DNA of 64,000 nucleotides, from NCBI GenBank assembly GCA_947652605.1, contig OX393577.1, forward strand, positions 7,750,868-7,814,867, read 5' to 3'. Origin of the DNA: Elmis aenea (lineage: Eukaryota > Arthropoda > Insecta > Coleoptera > Elmidae). The notes beneath the pieces are model-generated. The model was given only the letters and a program-made list of their open reading frames with translations, was not told where the DNA came from and searched no databases. The position numbers were made by a program, and so were the translations under genes. Of this stretch, positions 1 to 11,406 are shown in pieces; the first letter of the stretch is position 1, and each line of letters opens with the position of its first letter.

Positions 1-17
1 TCAATTGATTTAAATCA

Positions 18-1088
18 CATGGTGTACCACAAGGAACCGTTCTGGGTCCTCTGCTTTTTTATAAACGATATGGTTAAATACGCCAAACACTGTGAAATAA
101 AAATGTTTGCGAACGAAATAATGTTGTTTGTTAGTATATTTAAAACAATTGAATTAGTAGATAAGATGAATTTAGATCTAAGTAATATTTATAAATGGCT
201 ATGCGATAATAATTTATGTATTAATGTTGATAAATCCAAATTTATGATTTTGGGAACCAAACACATTATATATAAAACAAATATTTATAATGCTGATCTG
301 GATATAAAAATTAGCAACACTAAGTTAGAAATAGTAACTGAAATTAAATACCTTGGTGTTATATTAGATGAAAATTTAACGTTTAAGTTACACACAAAAT
401 ACATGATGAACAAAATTTCCAAAAAGATTTTTCTTTTCAAAAGATGTACACATTAGTATGTACACTAGAGTTTTACTGTATAAAACAATAATAGCCCCTC
501 ATTTTGAGTTTTGCGCTTCATTACTTATTAATTTAAATAAAAATGAGCTTCAACAATTACAGAAAATACAAAATCGCGCCATGCGCACTATTTTAAAGTG
601 TTCAATTCATTCCCCTATCAAGGTTATGTTAAATACACTTCAATTTATGAGTATTAATCAGAGAATAATATTTAGAACATCAGAGCTAATTTTAAAAATT
701 AAACTACAAAAAACACCAAAATATCTTTATGAAAATGTAAAATTTGTCCATGAGATCCACAGTTATAAAACTAGAAATAGGCTTGATTTCGTTATAGAGA
801 AATGTACTAAAAGTCAAACTGCGCGTTCGTTATTTTATCAAGGTTTTAAAATATTTAATAATATGCCGCATCAAGTCAAAATATGTAATAACTATAAGAA
901 GGGTATTAGATTAATTAAGGAGTACGTATTAGAACACTATTAAACTATTACTTATTTTAGATATTTAGAATATAGAAGATTTTTAGATTTTTATTTTATT
1001 TCATATTTTTATTTTTAATATATTTACTATTACTATTAATTATTTTACAATGTAATAGCAATTGCTAAATAAAGCTAACTTACTTACT
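18..1088 (+). mobile_element. Jockey-like non-LTR retrotransposon, 5' truncated
   Basis: The copy starts abruptly inside the reverse transcriptase gene and runs to a 3' tail, aataaagc followed by short cttact-type repeats at about 1067-1088. The 9 bp TTTAAATCA stands on both sides (9-17 and 1088-1096), which is a target-site duplication left by target-primed reverse transcription. The 5' truncation is usual for this class. The family assignment (jockey/CR1-like) rests on the style of the thumb and C-terminal region and is less sure than the class. Confidence 0.85.
19..943 (+). pseudogene. Reverse transcriptase C-terminal half (non-LTR), frameshifted
   Basis: The reading begins at the RT motif HGVPQGTVLGPLLF (first codon at about 18, with a frame disturbance near 60). 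It continues through INDM and a damaged catalytic box, FANEIMLF where the family has FADDxxLF, so both catalytic aspartates are lost. KYLGVILD follows at about residue 111. A stop at 454-456 and a one-base shift lead into a second open stretch, 458-943, with the thumb-like YKTIIAPHFEFC and a C-terminus rich in Asn and Lys. It would have copied the element's own RNA at the target. It is inactive here, being truncated, frameshifted and lacking the Asp pair. Confidence 0.85.
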
Positions 1089-1146
1089 TTAAATCATGAT
1101 TTAAAGCAGCTGATTTTAAAAATTTAAAATCGTGATTTAAATCAAA
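1089..1146. repeat. Palindromic ATTTAAATC low-complexity block
   Basis: The octamer-like unit GATTTAAATC recurs as direct and inverted copies (1089-1107, 1113-1145), and another copy lies left of the retrotransposon at 7-17. Removing the insertion gives one continuous palindrome-rich block, so the retrotransposon landed inside it. Confidence 0.6.
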
Positions 1147-3055
1147 CTTATTATAATATTAACATCAAATAATATTTATGTACTTCATTATTTTAAATGA
1201 TCCAATACCAGAATAACATACAATCACAGCTTTTATGTATGTTTTATATTATTCTAGTTCTTCTACTTAGCCAATCACCGAATACGAAGAGCACTCTTCC
1301 ACGTCTAAGCTAATTTTACAGATTAAACAACATTAGATAACTAAAAATTTTGAATAACAAGAGCTTAGAACCCCAATTCAACTAGTATTTTATTTTTTTA
1401 TGTCCTTATATTGTGTTATACTCTACATATTTCGAAAATATCTAAACAAAATTAATCATTTATTTTGTACGTTTCGCTCCACTAATTTACAAAGCAACAA
1501 ATTCTACCAGTTCTCCATTCGCTTCAGATTTATTTTCAAATTAAACTTGAAACGACACTGTTCATCCATATTTTATGCAACTGTTTTATTATTAACATTC
1601 AGTTATGTAATAAAACACAAGTCTGTCATACTATTTGCGTGATATCTCGACTAAGAACTACAGTAGCGATTCATGAATGTAAATCAGGCAATAATCTGAT
1701 GCTATAACTTACTACACAAGAAATTTTCAAACTAGACTTGTATCGTGATTGAATATGCATGCGATGTGGGTAATTATAAGTTGTTCAAAGTTTGTATTAC
1801 ATCGCATACTTATGGGCAACATGACAAAAAAATGCTGGGTTTTATTAAAGGCTAGTAATCACAGCAAATTGTGACACAAAAAAATAGTAAGTTTTTTGCA
1901 ATGATTCTTTAGAACAATATTGAACATACAACTTGTACAATGTTGGCAATTAAGAATATAACGTGTACTGATAACGTACAAAAAACATGAAAAATTACAT
2001 TGTTGTTTTTATATGACAACTCAAGATTTATTGAATTATCTTTCAGTTGTGATTCGATTTACACAAACCTCTAATATAGGTGCAGCTCTGTATTGAATGT
2101 ATAATCACATACTGTTTTATAAGAAAGAAAGTACAATTTTTTTTTTTAAGAACTACTAACTTTATTCAAAGGGTATTTCCAGTTAACTACAGCCCTAAAT
2201 ATTAGTTAACACCAAAAATGTTCGATTGTTTTGAGACAAATCATACGTGATGTACAATTATCATTAATTAATGGTAATTATGGAGAAAAAATATCGAATA
2301 AATGTAGAAAAAAAATCGAATAATATGACATCATCTGGATTGTATTTTTATTTATTTTATGACATGAAATATTACTCCTTATACTAATCTGATAATAGAA
2401 TTAAATTCTGCCAATAAAAAGCTACACAAAATGGAATTTTCGTTACCAATTTAAAGTGATCACATTTGAAATAAACGAATTTAGCTTTTTCTTTCATTTT
2501 TACTTTATTTATATTAGGTTGAAAAGTCTAGAAAATATTGCAAATAATATGATTACAATTATAATAATAATAATAGAAAACAATGACGACAACAATAAAT
2601 TATTTCCAAATTGATTGATTTTTATATATTTTTGACTTGCTAAATCTATAGATCCTTTTTATTCAAATTTGTTTATTCTGTTAACATTAATAATTATAAT
2701 TTATGTATAAATACCTATATTGCGCATTACCAATCTACACAAAGAGTGGTGACTGAAGCCGATGAAGTGAAATGAAAAAATGTTCCTCTCTTTCTAAGGT
2801 GTACTTTTGACAATTAGCAGCAACCATAGAAAATCAAATAAAACTAGAATTACTAACAGAACTTGCATGAAAACCATTGTATGATTTTATGTTACAACAC
2901 GTGATTTTTGCAAATTACGTTGGCAGACACCAGTGTTTCACAATCCAAAGCGAATTACTACAAACCTTAGAACAGAATTTTATAAAGTTTTGTAGTTTTT
3001 ACAAATCGTAAATCATCAATGTCAAATATCAAATTTTAAAACTGTCAAAAATGGC
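1147..3055. other. AT-rich stretch without recognised gene
   Basis: Only short open frames occur, such as one at 1400-1642 rich in Phe, Tyr and Ile that looks like translated AT-rich DNA. I see no recognisable transposon ends or RNA gene. Confidence 0.5.
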
Positions 3056-3322
3056 GTTTTCTTTAACATTTGAAGATCAATAATTTGTTCTTACAAACAT
3101 TTATTTAACTTAACTTCTTTGCCAGGGTCAAATATTGTAATTTTTGACCCATTTGCACATATTCGATAAAATCAAAAAAACTTTTAATTGGATACTTATT
3201 TTAATCATTTTATAAATATTTGAAGTATGGAGCTGAGCTGGAGCTGCAGCTGGAGCAGGCTGATTGGTGTTGGAGCGGAGCTGGAGTGGAGCAATTAAAA
3301 AATTAGGCTGCTCCAAACTCCT
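3056..3322 (+). mobile_element. GGAGC-family hAT MITE, partial copy
   Basis: This matches the right half of the element at 16721-17287: the internal gatcaataatttgtt and gtcaaatattgtaatttttg segments, followed by a run of GGAGC/GGAGCTGGAGC units and a decayed end gctccaaactcctc. The left half and left terminus are missing. It lies 45 bp from a second copy in opposite orientation. Confidence 0.7.
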
Positions 3323-3367
3323 CCTTTATAAACATCTAAAAAAATGAGTTCCTACTTGGGTATAAAT

Positions 3368-3803
3368 CAGGGGTTTGGAGCAGTCCCATGTTTTAATTGC
3401 TCCGCTCCAGCTCGGCTCCGGCATCAAAATGCCTGCTCCAGTTCCGCTCCATGCTCCAAATATTGTTAACATTTTTTTTTAAAGTTTTTTGTTTAAAAAA
3501 ATTGTTTTTAAAAACAAAGTTTTAATTTTATCGGATATGTAGAAGTTGGTCAAAAATAACAATATTTGACCCTAACAAACAATTGAAATTAAATAAATGT
3601 TTTAAAAAAACAAATTATTAATCTTCAAGCGCTGAAAAAAGAGAAAAAAAAGTAGTTTCTTTAAAAATTCTACATAATAAACTGGAGCAACGGAGCAATT
3701 AAAATTATTTGCTCCGGACTCCGCTCCTGCTTCGGGCAAAAACCTAAAAACCTATTGCTCCACTGCTCCGTGCTCCAGCTCCGTGCTCCGTTCCAAACCC
3801 CTG
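3368..3803 (-). mobile_element. GGAGC-family hAT MITE with perfect 8 bp TSD
   Basis: The termini are CAGGGGTTTGGAGC and its complement, gttccaaacccctg. GTATAAAT is duplicated exactly at 3360-3367 and 3804-3811. An 8 bp duplication plus a CAGGGG terminus fits the hAT superfamily. Subterminal DNA is packed with GCTCC/GGAGC units, which could be transposase-binding sites (inference). There is no coding capacity, so it is non-autonomous. The orientation is opposite to the copies at 7025 and 16721. Confidence 0.85.
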
Positions 3804-3926
3804 GTATAAATGGCAAAAGTACCGAAAATAAAGATATTCATAGTTCAAATTTTATTTACAAGCTATTATAGGGTACCCCAAATAAAGCATTTTGACTATA
3901 CCTCTTACCTCATATTAAGACAATAT

Positions 3927-4035
3927 GATAATAATAATAATAATAATAATCTTTATTTGTTCTGAATATCCCAAAAAAGGTGTAGAACTTGTCACAATAA
4001 TAATTTACGTACATTACAAATAATATACATAGCGT
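3927..4035 (-). mobile_element. 3' end of a non-LTR element with (ATT)n tail
   Basis: On the minus strand the sequence reads gaacaaataaag followed by a run of ATT units (seen as ataataata at about 3929-3950 on plus). This is a polyadenylation-like signal plus the microsatellite tail common to insect non-LTR elements. No coding part is recognisable upstream, so this is only the extreme 3' end. Confidence 0.5.
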
Positions 4036-4693
4036 TCTAACAAATTATTTGAGTCTTCGTAAATAAAAAAACTACACGAGAAATTATTAAGTAATGCTTA
4101 AAATGGACCGTTGGGCCGTGTTTGATGCGAAAATAAACTTGATAACTTACCGTTAGAACATTCAATAACAATTTCCATGGAATCGCCATAAATATTCAAC
4201 AGCGCGGGAATAATTGATGGTTATGTTTCTTGATAGTGAAGTTACCTATCAAATTCAAACTACGTCAGAAAACTTCATAACGTATGTAGGTACATTGTTT
4301 AATAATATTGACCACAGATAAAGACTTAAAGCAAGCGCAGAAATAGAGGTACCTACCCCATACTAGGTCCTATCCTCATATTAGGCGACTTTCCTCTATA
4401 AGCTGTCTATGGTCCAATCGCCACATTAAAAAGAGAAACTGTATATCTGTACCGTTTTATCTATTACACGAAATTGCAAGTAGGTACTATTAGCGATATG
4501 GGTATTTATATTTGATCGATATACATCGTCAATTTTTTTGTACTGGGTGTGTTTAACATCCCAGTTGGCAGAGCGTTAGGTTCTCCAAATGCCAATACGA
4601 AAACCCCTTTCGCATGTGCAACATCTGAAACTGATGTTCACTAGTTATGTTTTATTACAATCGAAGGGAGTTCAAATTTTACAGCCCATTAAA
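4036..4693. other. Unassigned sequence with tandem CATATTAGG-like motifs
   Basis: Short motifs of the form ccatactaggtcc and ctcatattaggcgac occur at about 4355-4390, with a related cctcatattaaga at about 3910. They resemble the CCTAATATGG motifs clustered at 56950-58130. No gene is seen. Confidence 0.35.
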
Positions 4694-5352
4694 AGGTGCG
4701 TTCGGGACGTACGCTCTTTTTGCTTTATTTGCTCTTTTTTGCTCCACAGCGTTCGGGACGCGACTTTGGAGTAAAAAAGATCGTTCCGAAGGACGTTCGG
4801 GACTGCATAAGTGGAGTAAATAAATCTACTATAATTTTCACCACCTCTGAAGCTGGGGCAAGCTGAGCTCGCGAAAGAAGACATGCTCATTACGGATTGT
4901 CTACGTTTGAATTCTTTGATTTGCCAGGTACAGCATAAGAATAAGATATAGTTAACACCCAGGCTTCGTGTTATTGTGTTGCATTAGTTAACAACAATTT
5001 CTTGTGGACAGTAATTAACTTTCGATGTAATTCCCTATTATTAAACAAAATTTTGGGAAGTTAAATGGTTTCATATCATGACATTTTACATCAATTTTAT
5101 AACCAAATAATCTAACAAATTCGAAGCAATACAATTTGTTGCTTGTTTTACTTACAATGATGTCTGATTAGACCGGTCTACAACAAAATAGTGAGGTTAC
5201 CTTTATATTTGAAATATCCGCTGATTTTCTGCACTTACACGTCCCGAACGCACAAGATTTACTCTTGGAGGCTCTGAGACCACGTGATTACAATCTTACT
5301 CCAATCCTGTCCAATCCACTTCAATCTGGGAGCGTGCCTCCCGAACGCACCT
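4694..5352. mobile_element. TIR element with GGTGCGTTCGGGA termini
   Basis: The left end aggtgcgttcggga and the right end cccgaacgcacct are inverted repeats about 650 bp apart. The subterminal part repeats gcgttcgggacg several times (about 4750 and 4790, and inverted near 5238). The flanks read ttaaa and taaag, consistent with a short TAA/TAAA duplication, but the exact edge is ambiguous. There is no transposase, so it is a non-autonomous DNA transposon of uncertain superfamily. Confidence 0.7.
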
Positions 5353-6214
5353 AAAGTACCATTTTCTTAGTATCCACTATCAGATACCTAAGCACTTTTA
5401 TCTAATTTGCTGCTGTATCACCAGAATATTGATTATAAAACAAAAAAGAGAAACTGCAAGATCAAATAACGTTATTAAATATAAACGTGGACATTAAATG
5501 CATTCGACCGACATAAGTATAATATTTATGTGAACGTCAAAAACAAACAAAAGGCAACCACACTTCAAGTCTCTTTCTAAAATATTTTTATAATTAATCG
5601 TGGTCGTTAACATCATCCATTGTTGTTTGAATACAGAGTATTATAAATATGATAAATGAGACGCTAGAGGTAGCTACTGTCGCATTAACTCGTTTTAAAA
5701 TCTGTCCCGGACGTTTCTGGGCACATTAATATCATATACGCGATTACCCGTGAATGGGAGCTGCCTCTTTTAAAAAGGACCCCAATATTGAACGATCTTG
5801 CTTACAAGCGTTTCCCAGAAACCGTTATCAAACATCAAAACTAATTTCTTTTTGAGTGCATCTGACAGAAGGTCCAATAGGCACGCCCTGTTGTAAAAAT
5901 ATTATATTAATGTGTTAATAATGGTCCTTTGAGAATTATAATACGTGATTTTAAAAAGAACGAGCCTCCCTAATTACCTAATCCTTTTGAACAGAATGAT
6001 GTTGAAGTCTGGAAAGAGCGTTCAACTTGAATGCCCCTCTTTTTTAAAATCTAATCGTCTTTTTTCCTTTCGCCACCGAAAGTACAAGAAAGTTTTTTTT
6101 ATCATAAATAAAATGGAACTTCTAAAATAACGGGTTTTCAACAAGGGTCTCTAGGATTTTAAATACTGCCTGCATGCATAGTAAGAGAGTCTTTACGCAC
6201 GGTAAGCAAAGAGT
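5353..6214. other. No recognised feature
   Basis: Unique-looking AT-rich sequence. The short open frame at 5945-6130 has no recognisable motif. Confidence 0.4.
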
Positions 6215-6440
6215 ACAGTTTTCCAGAAATTATCAAAGTAGATTCACGTCAAAATTGACAGCCTACTTACATAATATTTGAGTGTTGACTACCAGTCAAA
6301 CAGCCGACAAAATCGTACAGATTATTTGGTCGAAGAAAAAGTATAGTACAAAACTCAGGTTGTAAAGCAATTACGCACTTGTGAAAATAACTTTTCCACT
6401 CGTGCGTAATATGCTTCTTACAATAATGAAAGGGTGTTTT
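6215..6440. repeat. Dispersed repeat, copy 1 (GTCAAAATTGACA ... TTACGCAC)
   Basis: It shares an ordered set of segments with 41365-41600: tcaaagtag, cgtcaaaattgaca, a gccg...aaat...gta block, cgaagaaaaagta / cgtagaaaaagta, gttgtaaag-aattacgcac, cttttc-actcgtgc-taat and cttcttaca. The copies have diverged, and this one lacks the GC-rich hairpin insert seen in the other. Confidence 0.65.
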
Positions 6441-6494
6441 TATGTGCCCAAGTAGCTTGAGATTCACAAAATGCTCTGGTGGAATTTCATTTAA

Positions 6495-6636
6495 GGTCTC
6501 CACAGACCGACGCGGAGGCGGTGGCGGTAGCGGTGGCGGTCAAATGTAACCTTAGGAAACAAATGGACGCACTCACTCACTCACTCACTAAGGTTACATC
6601 TGACCACCACCGCCACCGCGTCGGTCTGTGGAGACC
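6495..6636. mobile_element. Short foldback (hairpin) MITE
   Basis: The left arm begins ggtctccacagaccgacgcg. The right arm is its near-perfect complement and ends cggtctgtggagacc. Arms of about 55 bp include GGC-GGT triplet runs and taaccttagg/taaggttac, enclosing a loop with (CACT)n at about 6570-6588. The GC content is far above the surroundings. The flanks ttta/ttta suggest a short target duplication, though the edge is ambiguous. Confidence 0.75.
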
Positions 6637-6879
6637 TTTACCCTAATTTAAGTCCAACTATAGCGTCGCTGTCACAAGAACAACGTATTGAAAAAATTAA
6701 AACATAATGAAAATGAAGCATGTAGTGCTAAAGTGGCCCAACCCACATAATCGCAAATTTTGCGTTATAAGTACCAATGTATCTTCCAATGGAAGAGCAG
6801 AAATGTAGTTTACGAATTTTTTTATTTTTAAACTACAAACTGAATTGGCGTCATTGAATTTTTTTTTAAATTTTCTTCG

Positions 6880-6990
6880 TAATCCTATTTAAATGTTAAG
6901 GTAAATAGGGTTGTTGGTTTCTATTATATGTTATGTAATACTTTATGTGTTGTAATTTAAAAAAAAATAAAGGCTTTATTATTATTATAT
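6880..6990 (+). mobile_element. 3' tail of a non-LTR element
   Basis: A polyadenylation-like aataaaggc is followed directly by TTATTATTATTAT. This is the 3' signature of an insect non-LTR retrotransposon, with no coding remnant upstream that I can recognise. Confidence 0.4.
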
Positions 6991-7024
6991 GTATAGTACA
7001 TATTGATAACTACCATTGTAAAAG

Positions 7025-7439
7025 CAAGGGTTTGGAGCGGAGCATGGAGCTGGAGCACGGAGCAGTGGAGCAATGAGTTTTTGCCCGGAGCAGGAGCGGA
7101 GTCCGGAGCAAATAATTTTGATTGCTCCACTGCTCCAGTGTCAGTGTATTATGTACAATTTAAACAAAAACTACTTTTTTTTTTTTTTTTTCAACGTTTA
7201 AAGATCAATAACTTGTTTTTTCAAACATTCAAACTTCACTTGTTTTTAGGGTCAAATATTGTTATTTTTGATCAACTTTTAGATATCCGATGAAATTAAA
7301 ATTGTTAAACAAAAATTTAATCTTTTTTTTTTTAATGTTAACAATATTTGGAGTATGGAGCGAAGCTGGAGCAGACATTTTGATGCCGAAGCAGACCTGG
7401 AGCGAAGCAATTAAAAAATTCGACTGCTCCAAACCCCTG
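7025..7439 (+). mobile_element. GGAGC-family hAT MITE
   Basis: The ends are caagggtttggagc (one change from the family terminus) and gctccaaacccctg. The flanking octamers tgtaaaag and gcttaaag match at only 5 of 8 positions, so the duplication has decayed or the insertion is old. Subterminal GGAGC runs and the internal gatcaataacttgtt and gtcaaatattgtta segments match the 16721 copy. Confidence 0.8.
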
Positions 7440-7639
7440 GCTTAAAGCCCCACTTTTATTTAAAGTATAGATTGAACCTAAAGTTTGTAAATGCATCCGA
7501 ATAATTTACTGCTTTTTTCCAAGTCACAATTTTGTGGGTTTAGTTCTACTGCGTGCATCAAACGTCGAAAGTTTAAAACATAACCAGCTATAAAAGTGTA
7601 TTATTTGTAAGTGTAGGTTTTAAAATAAAAAAACCAGCG

Positions 7640-8571
7640 GAAACTTAAAATGTCCTTTATTCATTTGTTACTGGGACCCGGTTAGACCACTCTATCACTA
7701 CACGCCTCAAATGGACTTTTAATAAAAGAAGATGCATGTTTATCAAGAACAACAGTGTTAGTATGGCACAAAAGATTCAAAGAAGGAACAGAATCACTAC
7801 ACCATGATGAAAGGGAAGAAAGGTACGTAAGATTTTAGTGGAAGATTTGAAGATGCAAAAAGTTTGCTCTCGTATTGTTCCCCATTGGTTAACGACGGAT
7901 CAAAAACCTAGACGAGCAGCATTATCTGTAAAATTTGCTGCAATGGTTGAGGGTGAAATATTTTAAAAAGAATTGTCGCGGGTGACAAAACTTTCTGTAT
8001 CATGAACGATCCATAACAAAACGTCAAAGTGGATCGTGGTTGGGCCCTAAGCAACCTAAAGCTCAGGAAGCGAGGATGCAGAAATCGCGAGTGAAGACAA
8101 TGCTGATTGCATTTTTTGATGACCACGAATTTGTACCAGAACACCAGACTGTCAATGGTTAGTTTTATACGGAAGTGTGTGGCTTGAATTTCGACAAAGA
8201 GGGTCTTGGTTGCTATTGCACGACAACAAGCCGGCACATTCGTCAACCGTTGTCTAAATTTTTGACCCACCAAGGGATCCCCATCCTGCCTACTCGCCTG
8301 ATTTGTCTCCAGCTGCCTTTTTCCTATTCCCCAAATTAAAAATTACAATGAAAGGAACAAGGTTCGAGGATGTTCCAGCGATCCAAAAGACCGTAACACA
8401 GTAACTAAAGAAGATTACGAAGAAGGCGTTTTTTACGTCCATAGATTTGTTGTATAAGCGTCTAGAAGCTGGCGGGGATTACATTGAATATTGACATAAA
8501 TAAATATTTTAAATTTTTTATAAGTATTTTTCTATTGTTTCAGTCCAGGAACTTAATTGTCACACTGTGTA
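7640..8571 (+). pseudogene. Mariner-type transposase, multiply broken
   Basis: Pieces in shifting frames match a mariner transposase. From about 7712 they give CLSRTTVLVWHKRFKEG then SLHHDERE (helix-turn-helix end). Near 8212 comes LLHDNKPAHS (second catalytic Asp), near 8290 YSPDLSPAAFFLFPKLK (third catalytic Asp), and the C-terminal YKRLEAGGDYIEY stops at 8492-8494. Both later catalytic Asp codons survive, but stops and frameshifts occur throughout. The right terminus is probably the gtcacactgtgta near 8571, and I could not find a matching left terminus. It would have catalysed cut-and-paste at TA sites, and is now dead. Confidence 0.8.
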
Positions 8572-9540
8572 CACAATGCCATAGTTTTAAACATTAACTA
8601 AGAATATTATTTGAGAAGTATGAAAATGAAAATTGAAATTTTCTTTCCATTTAATCGACTAATATTATACACACAAAACGTAACCTTAAGCTAATGATAA
8701 CGTTCAAGGACTCCTAGGATTACCAGCCCATTTGTAGTTATCTCAATTTCAAAAACAGCAAGTGTATATCGCAAGTAATATCAGACCACAATTCCAGTGA
8801 ATTTTCCGCCACCCTCCGTTCGCGCAACTTTTGACTTCATAAATAAGGTATAAAGTTCTTCCAACTTTGCACAAGTTGTGCCGGAATGATTATTTTAACG
8901 AGAACAACAGCTGCTGCCATCTCTTAAAAGTACTGATAATGAGAATGGGGCTATATTGGCTTCTGTAGATTATGTGAAATCCGTTAAACACATAATCTTA
9001 GAATAGTGATGCGTTCAATCCAATATGTAACAGCTAAGTTACACTACTATGATGGTGTTAGCTTACATAAAATTAGAAAAGTTTTTTGGTTAAGCGAATG
9101 CCACTTAAATTTCCGATTGTATTTAGATTTCTAAATGATAATGACTGTAATAGTAATTAAATTTTAGATCCCGCTAACTGTAGCAATAGTGTTTGCAAAA
9201 TATTGGATTGTTTTTCAAACTTTTTACACAAAAGTTTCGAAACACTCAATTTTTAAAAGAAATCATTTTATAACGAAGAATGTAAAAAATTCGGAGATTA
9301 TAAAAATTTTCCGTACATTTTGCATAATAGCAACGAATTTTCATCAACATAACGTAACGTTATCATTTTTCTAAAACGAAATTTTATATACCTAATACTC
9401 TTTCCGTTATAAAGGTCCGATAGTGCATATTTTTATTTGGTAAGATATTTGTAATTTGGTGTATCTTTTCAATCCACCATCTTCAGGTTAAGTTATTTAA
9501 AGTTAGGAAAACGCCTGTTTTAATGTGGTTTGTTCGCTAC
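8572..9540. other. No recognised feature
   Basis: AT-rich sequence with no transposon termini or motifs that I can identify. The 61-codon frame at 9189-9374 appears random. Confidence 0.4.
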
Positions 9541-10182
9541 CTTTATTATTTAGTCATAAGTCCTTCTACTGTTAAGTATAGGACTTTTTTCATTTTCTTC
9601 TATCTTGTGCCAGCTTTTTTTTATCTCTTTCCATTGATGTTTATATCCGTTGCTGCTTTGCAACTTCGTCTTGGCAGGTTTTTTCCCTGTGATCTTGCTT
9701 CGTAGGCTTTTCTGATTAACCTCTCTTCTTTCATTCTATAAATGTGACCCAACCATCTCAGCTGTCTTTTTTGGTTTATCGTGGGGTTTTCTAAAAAATC
9801 TTATGTTTGCTGCTTCACGGCTACTATTTTTGTTTGTGAGTGTCCACCTTGCACTTCCGTATAAAAGTGCTGGAGTGACTACTTTTCTCGATACCACTTT
9901 TGTTCGTTTTGGGACTTCTCTATTTCCAAAGAATGTTGTTCTTAAAATGTTAAATATTCTTTCCACATTTCCTGTTTTTTCGCTTAATTCCTTGTCCATG
10001 CCTCCATTTTTCTCTATGGTCATTCTTAAATATTTAAAGCTTTCCACCTTTGCCAACCTGACCCCATTTAAAGTGATTTTATGCCCTTTGTTCTCTGTTG
10101 ACACGATCATAGTTTTAGTTTTGTCTATATTTATTTTCATATTGATTTTTTTAAATTCCTGGTTTAGAGTGTTGCAGATTCT
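9541..10182 (-). pseudogene. Family A non-LTR retrotransposon, 3' end (RT thumb and C-terminus)
   Basis: On the minus strand from about 10180 the translation gives LNQEFKKINMKINIDKTKTM, then ESFKYLRMTIEKNGGMDKEL, FFGNREVPKRTKVV and VVTPALLYGSARWTLTNKN. A conserved tail follows (GHIYRM-type, GRPRK-type) in broken frames, with the 3' UTR ending at the family signature actaaataataaag near 9541. It lacks the RT catalytic core, being truncated 5' of the thumb. The plus-strand open frame over the same bases (9803-10231) is only a shadow. Confidence 0.85.
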
Positions 10183-10734
10183 TGTATCAAAAAGCTGCAT
10201 TCAACACTTGTCGATGAGTTATTTTACCTAAAATGCCCAAAAAATATCAAAAATCTTAAATTTTAACGTTGTAACAAATTTATCCTCCAGCGCACATTGT
10301 TTTTCAGGTAAAACTAGATGAATTTATAAAAAGGGTGGCAACAAAATTACAAATCTTCAAATACCTCCTTTTTTTATCTACAATTAAGATCAATAATTAA
10401 TCACAGCGTTGAAAAGTTGGTACAGAAAAACACTTTATAGGTACTTGCTAGTGAATTAGTCAACTGGTGGTATATGAAACCAATTTTTCTAAAACTGTTT
10501 TGAGAGTCTTAAATATCATTTTATTTTAGTATGTTTGTTGAACTTTATTTATTATTAAGTATAGGGCTGTATCTACAAATAAAAATAGAGGCTAGGACGT
10601 TGCTTTACGTCCCATTTGTCAAAAAATCTTTTTTTCTTGGTGATCGCCTACTTTTCATTTACTACCGCTTTTGCGGAGTTGATTAGCCCATTTTAATCTT
10701 TCCGTATTAGGTCCTGCGGATGTGGATCCAGTCT
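10183..10734. other. No recognised feature
   Basis: Spacer between two oppositely oriented family A copies. No motif recognised. Confidence 0.35.
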
Positions 10735-10819
10735 GAACTCAAAACAATAATAATCGGTAATAACAGAAAAAAGATGCTCAGCTTAGAAAACAGAATAGAA
10801 GAAACAGAAAAAAAAATAA

Positions 10820-11167
10820 AAGAAATATAACATTGTAATAAAGGGAGCAAAATTTGATAAAAGTAACGGGACAGCAGGTATGGAAGAATTTCTAGATCAA
10901 AATTTAGGAGTCAAAGTAAATATCAAACAGATCTATGAGGTCAGTCAAAAATATGGAAAAAGTATGACAATAGCAAGGATGAGTAAATGGGAGGACAAAA
11001 TAAAGATAATGCAGTATAAGAGCAGATTAAAAGATCAAAAGGTTTACATACACAATGACCTAACAGTAAAAGAAAGAGAGATACAAAGAAAAATCAGAGA
11101 AGTGGCAGAAAAAGGAAAAGAAGGGCAAAAAAGTCAGAGTTGCTTATCAAAAATCAATAGTAGATAA
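10820..11167 (+). pseudogene. ORF1 protein of family A retrotransposon (L1-type RRM region)
   Basis: The open stretch reads NIVIKGAKFD, then EEFLDQNLGVKVNIKQIYEV, SRLKDQKVYIHNDLT and KEREIQRKIREVA. The pattern (a short strand, a loop, then an IYIxxDLT strand followed by a basic Arg/Lys helix) resembles the RNA-binding domain of L1-type ORF1 proteins. An upstream coiled-coil-like piece, LENRIEETEKKIKEI, sits in a different frame just before, so a small frameshift separates the two. The product would bind element RNA in the RNP. The frame ends at 11165-11167, and a further KVRVAYQKS-type stretch follows in another frame. Confidence 0.6.
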
Positions 11168-11298
11168 TAACATCTGGCTATGGAATAAAAAGAAAGAGGA
11201 GCCACAGCAAAAAACAGACCCAAAAAACTAAGGATGGAAAACAAGTTACGGAAAAATTGGCACGAACACTACACGAAAATGGACACGAATAAGGAAAA

Positions 11299-11368
11299 AC
11301 AGAAATAAGAATAGCTACTTGGAATACCAGAAGCGTAAAAGGAAAAGAAGAGGAAGCGATCATGGAAA
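11299..11368 (+). pseudogene. Apurinic-type endonuclease N-terminus of ORF2
   Basis: TEIRIATWNTRSVKGKEEE is the conserved first beta-strand of the AP-like endonuclease of non-LTR ORF2 proteins. The Asn of TWN is an active-site residue in that family. The reading then runs directly into 3' UTR sequence, so the rest of the domain is deleted. Confidence 0.7.
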
Positions 11369-11406
11369 AAAGTCAGCACAACACAATTCAACAGTCCTAC
11401 AGCTAA

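Noticed and set aside
3927..3950. Microsatellite as a stand-alone feature
   Set aside because: It follows aataaag on the minus strand and is better explained as the tail of a retrotransposon.
9803..10231. 142-codon plus-strand open frame with hydrophobic segments
   Set aside because: It is the antisense of a clear family A reverse transcriptase remnant. The hydrophobic look comes from the complement of Lys/Asn-rich codons.
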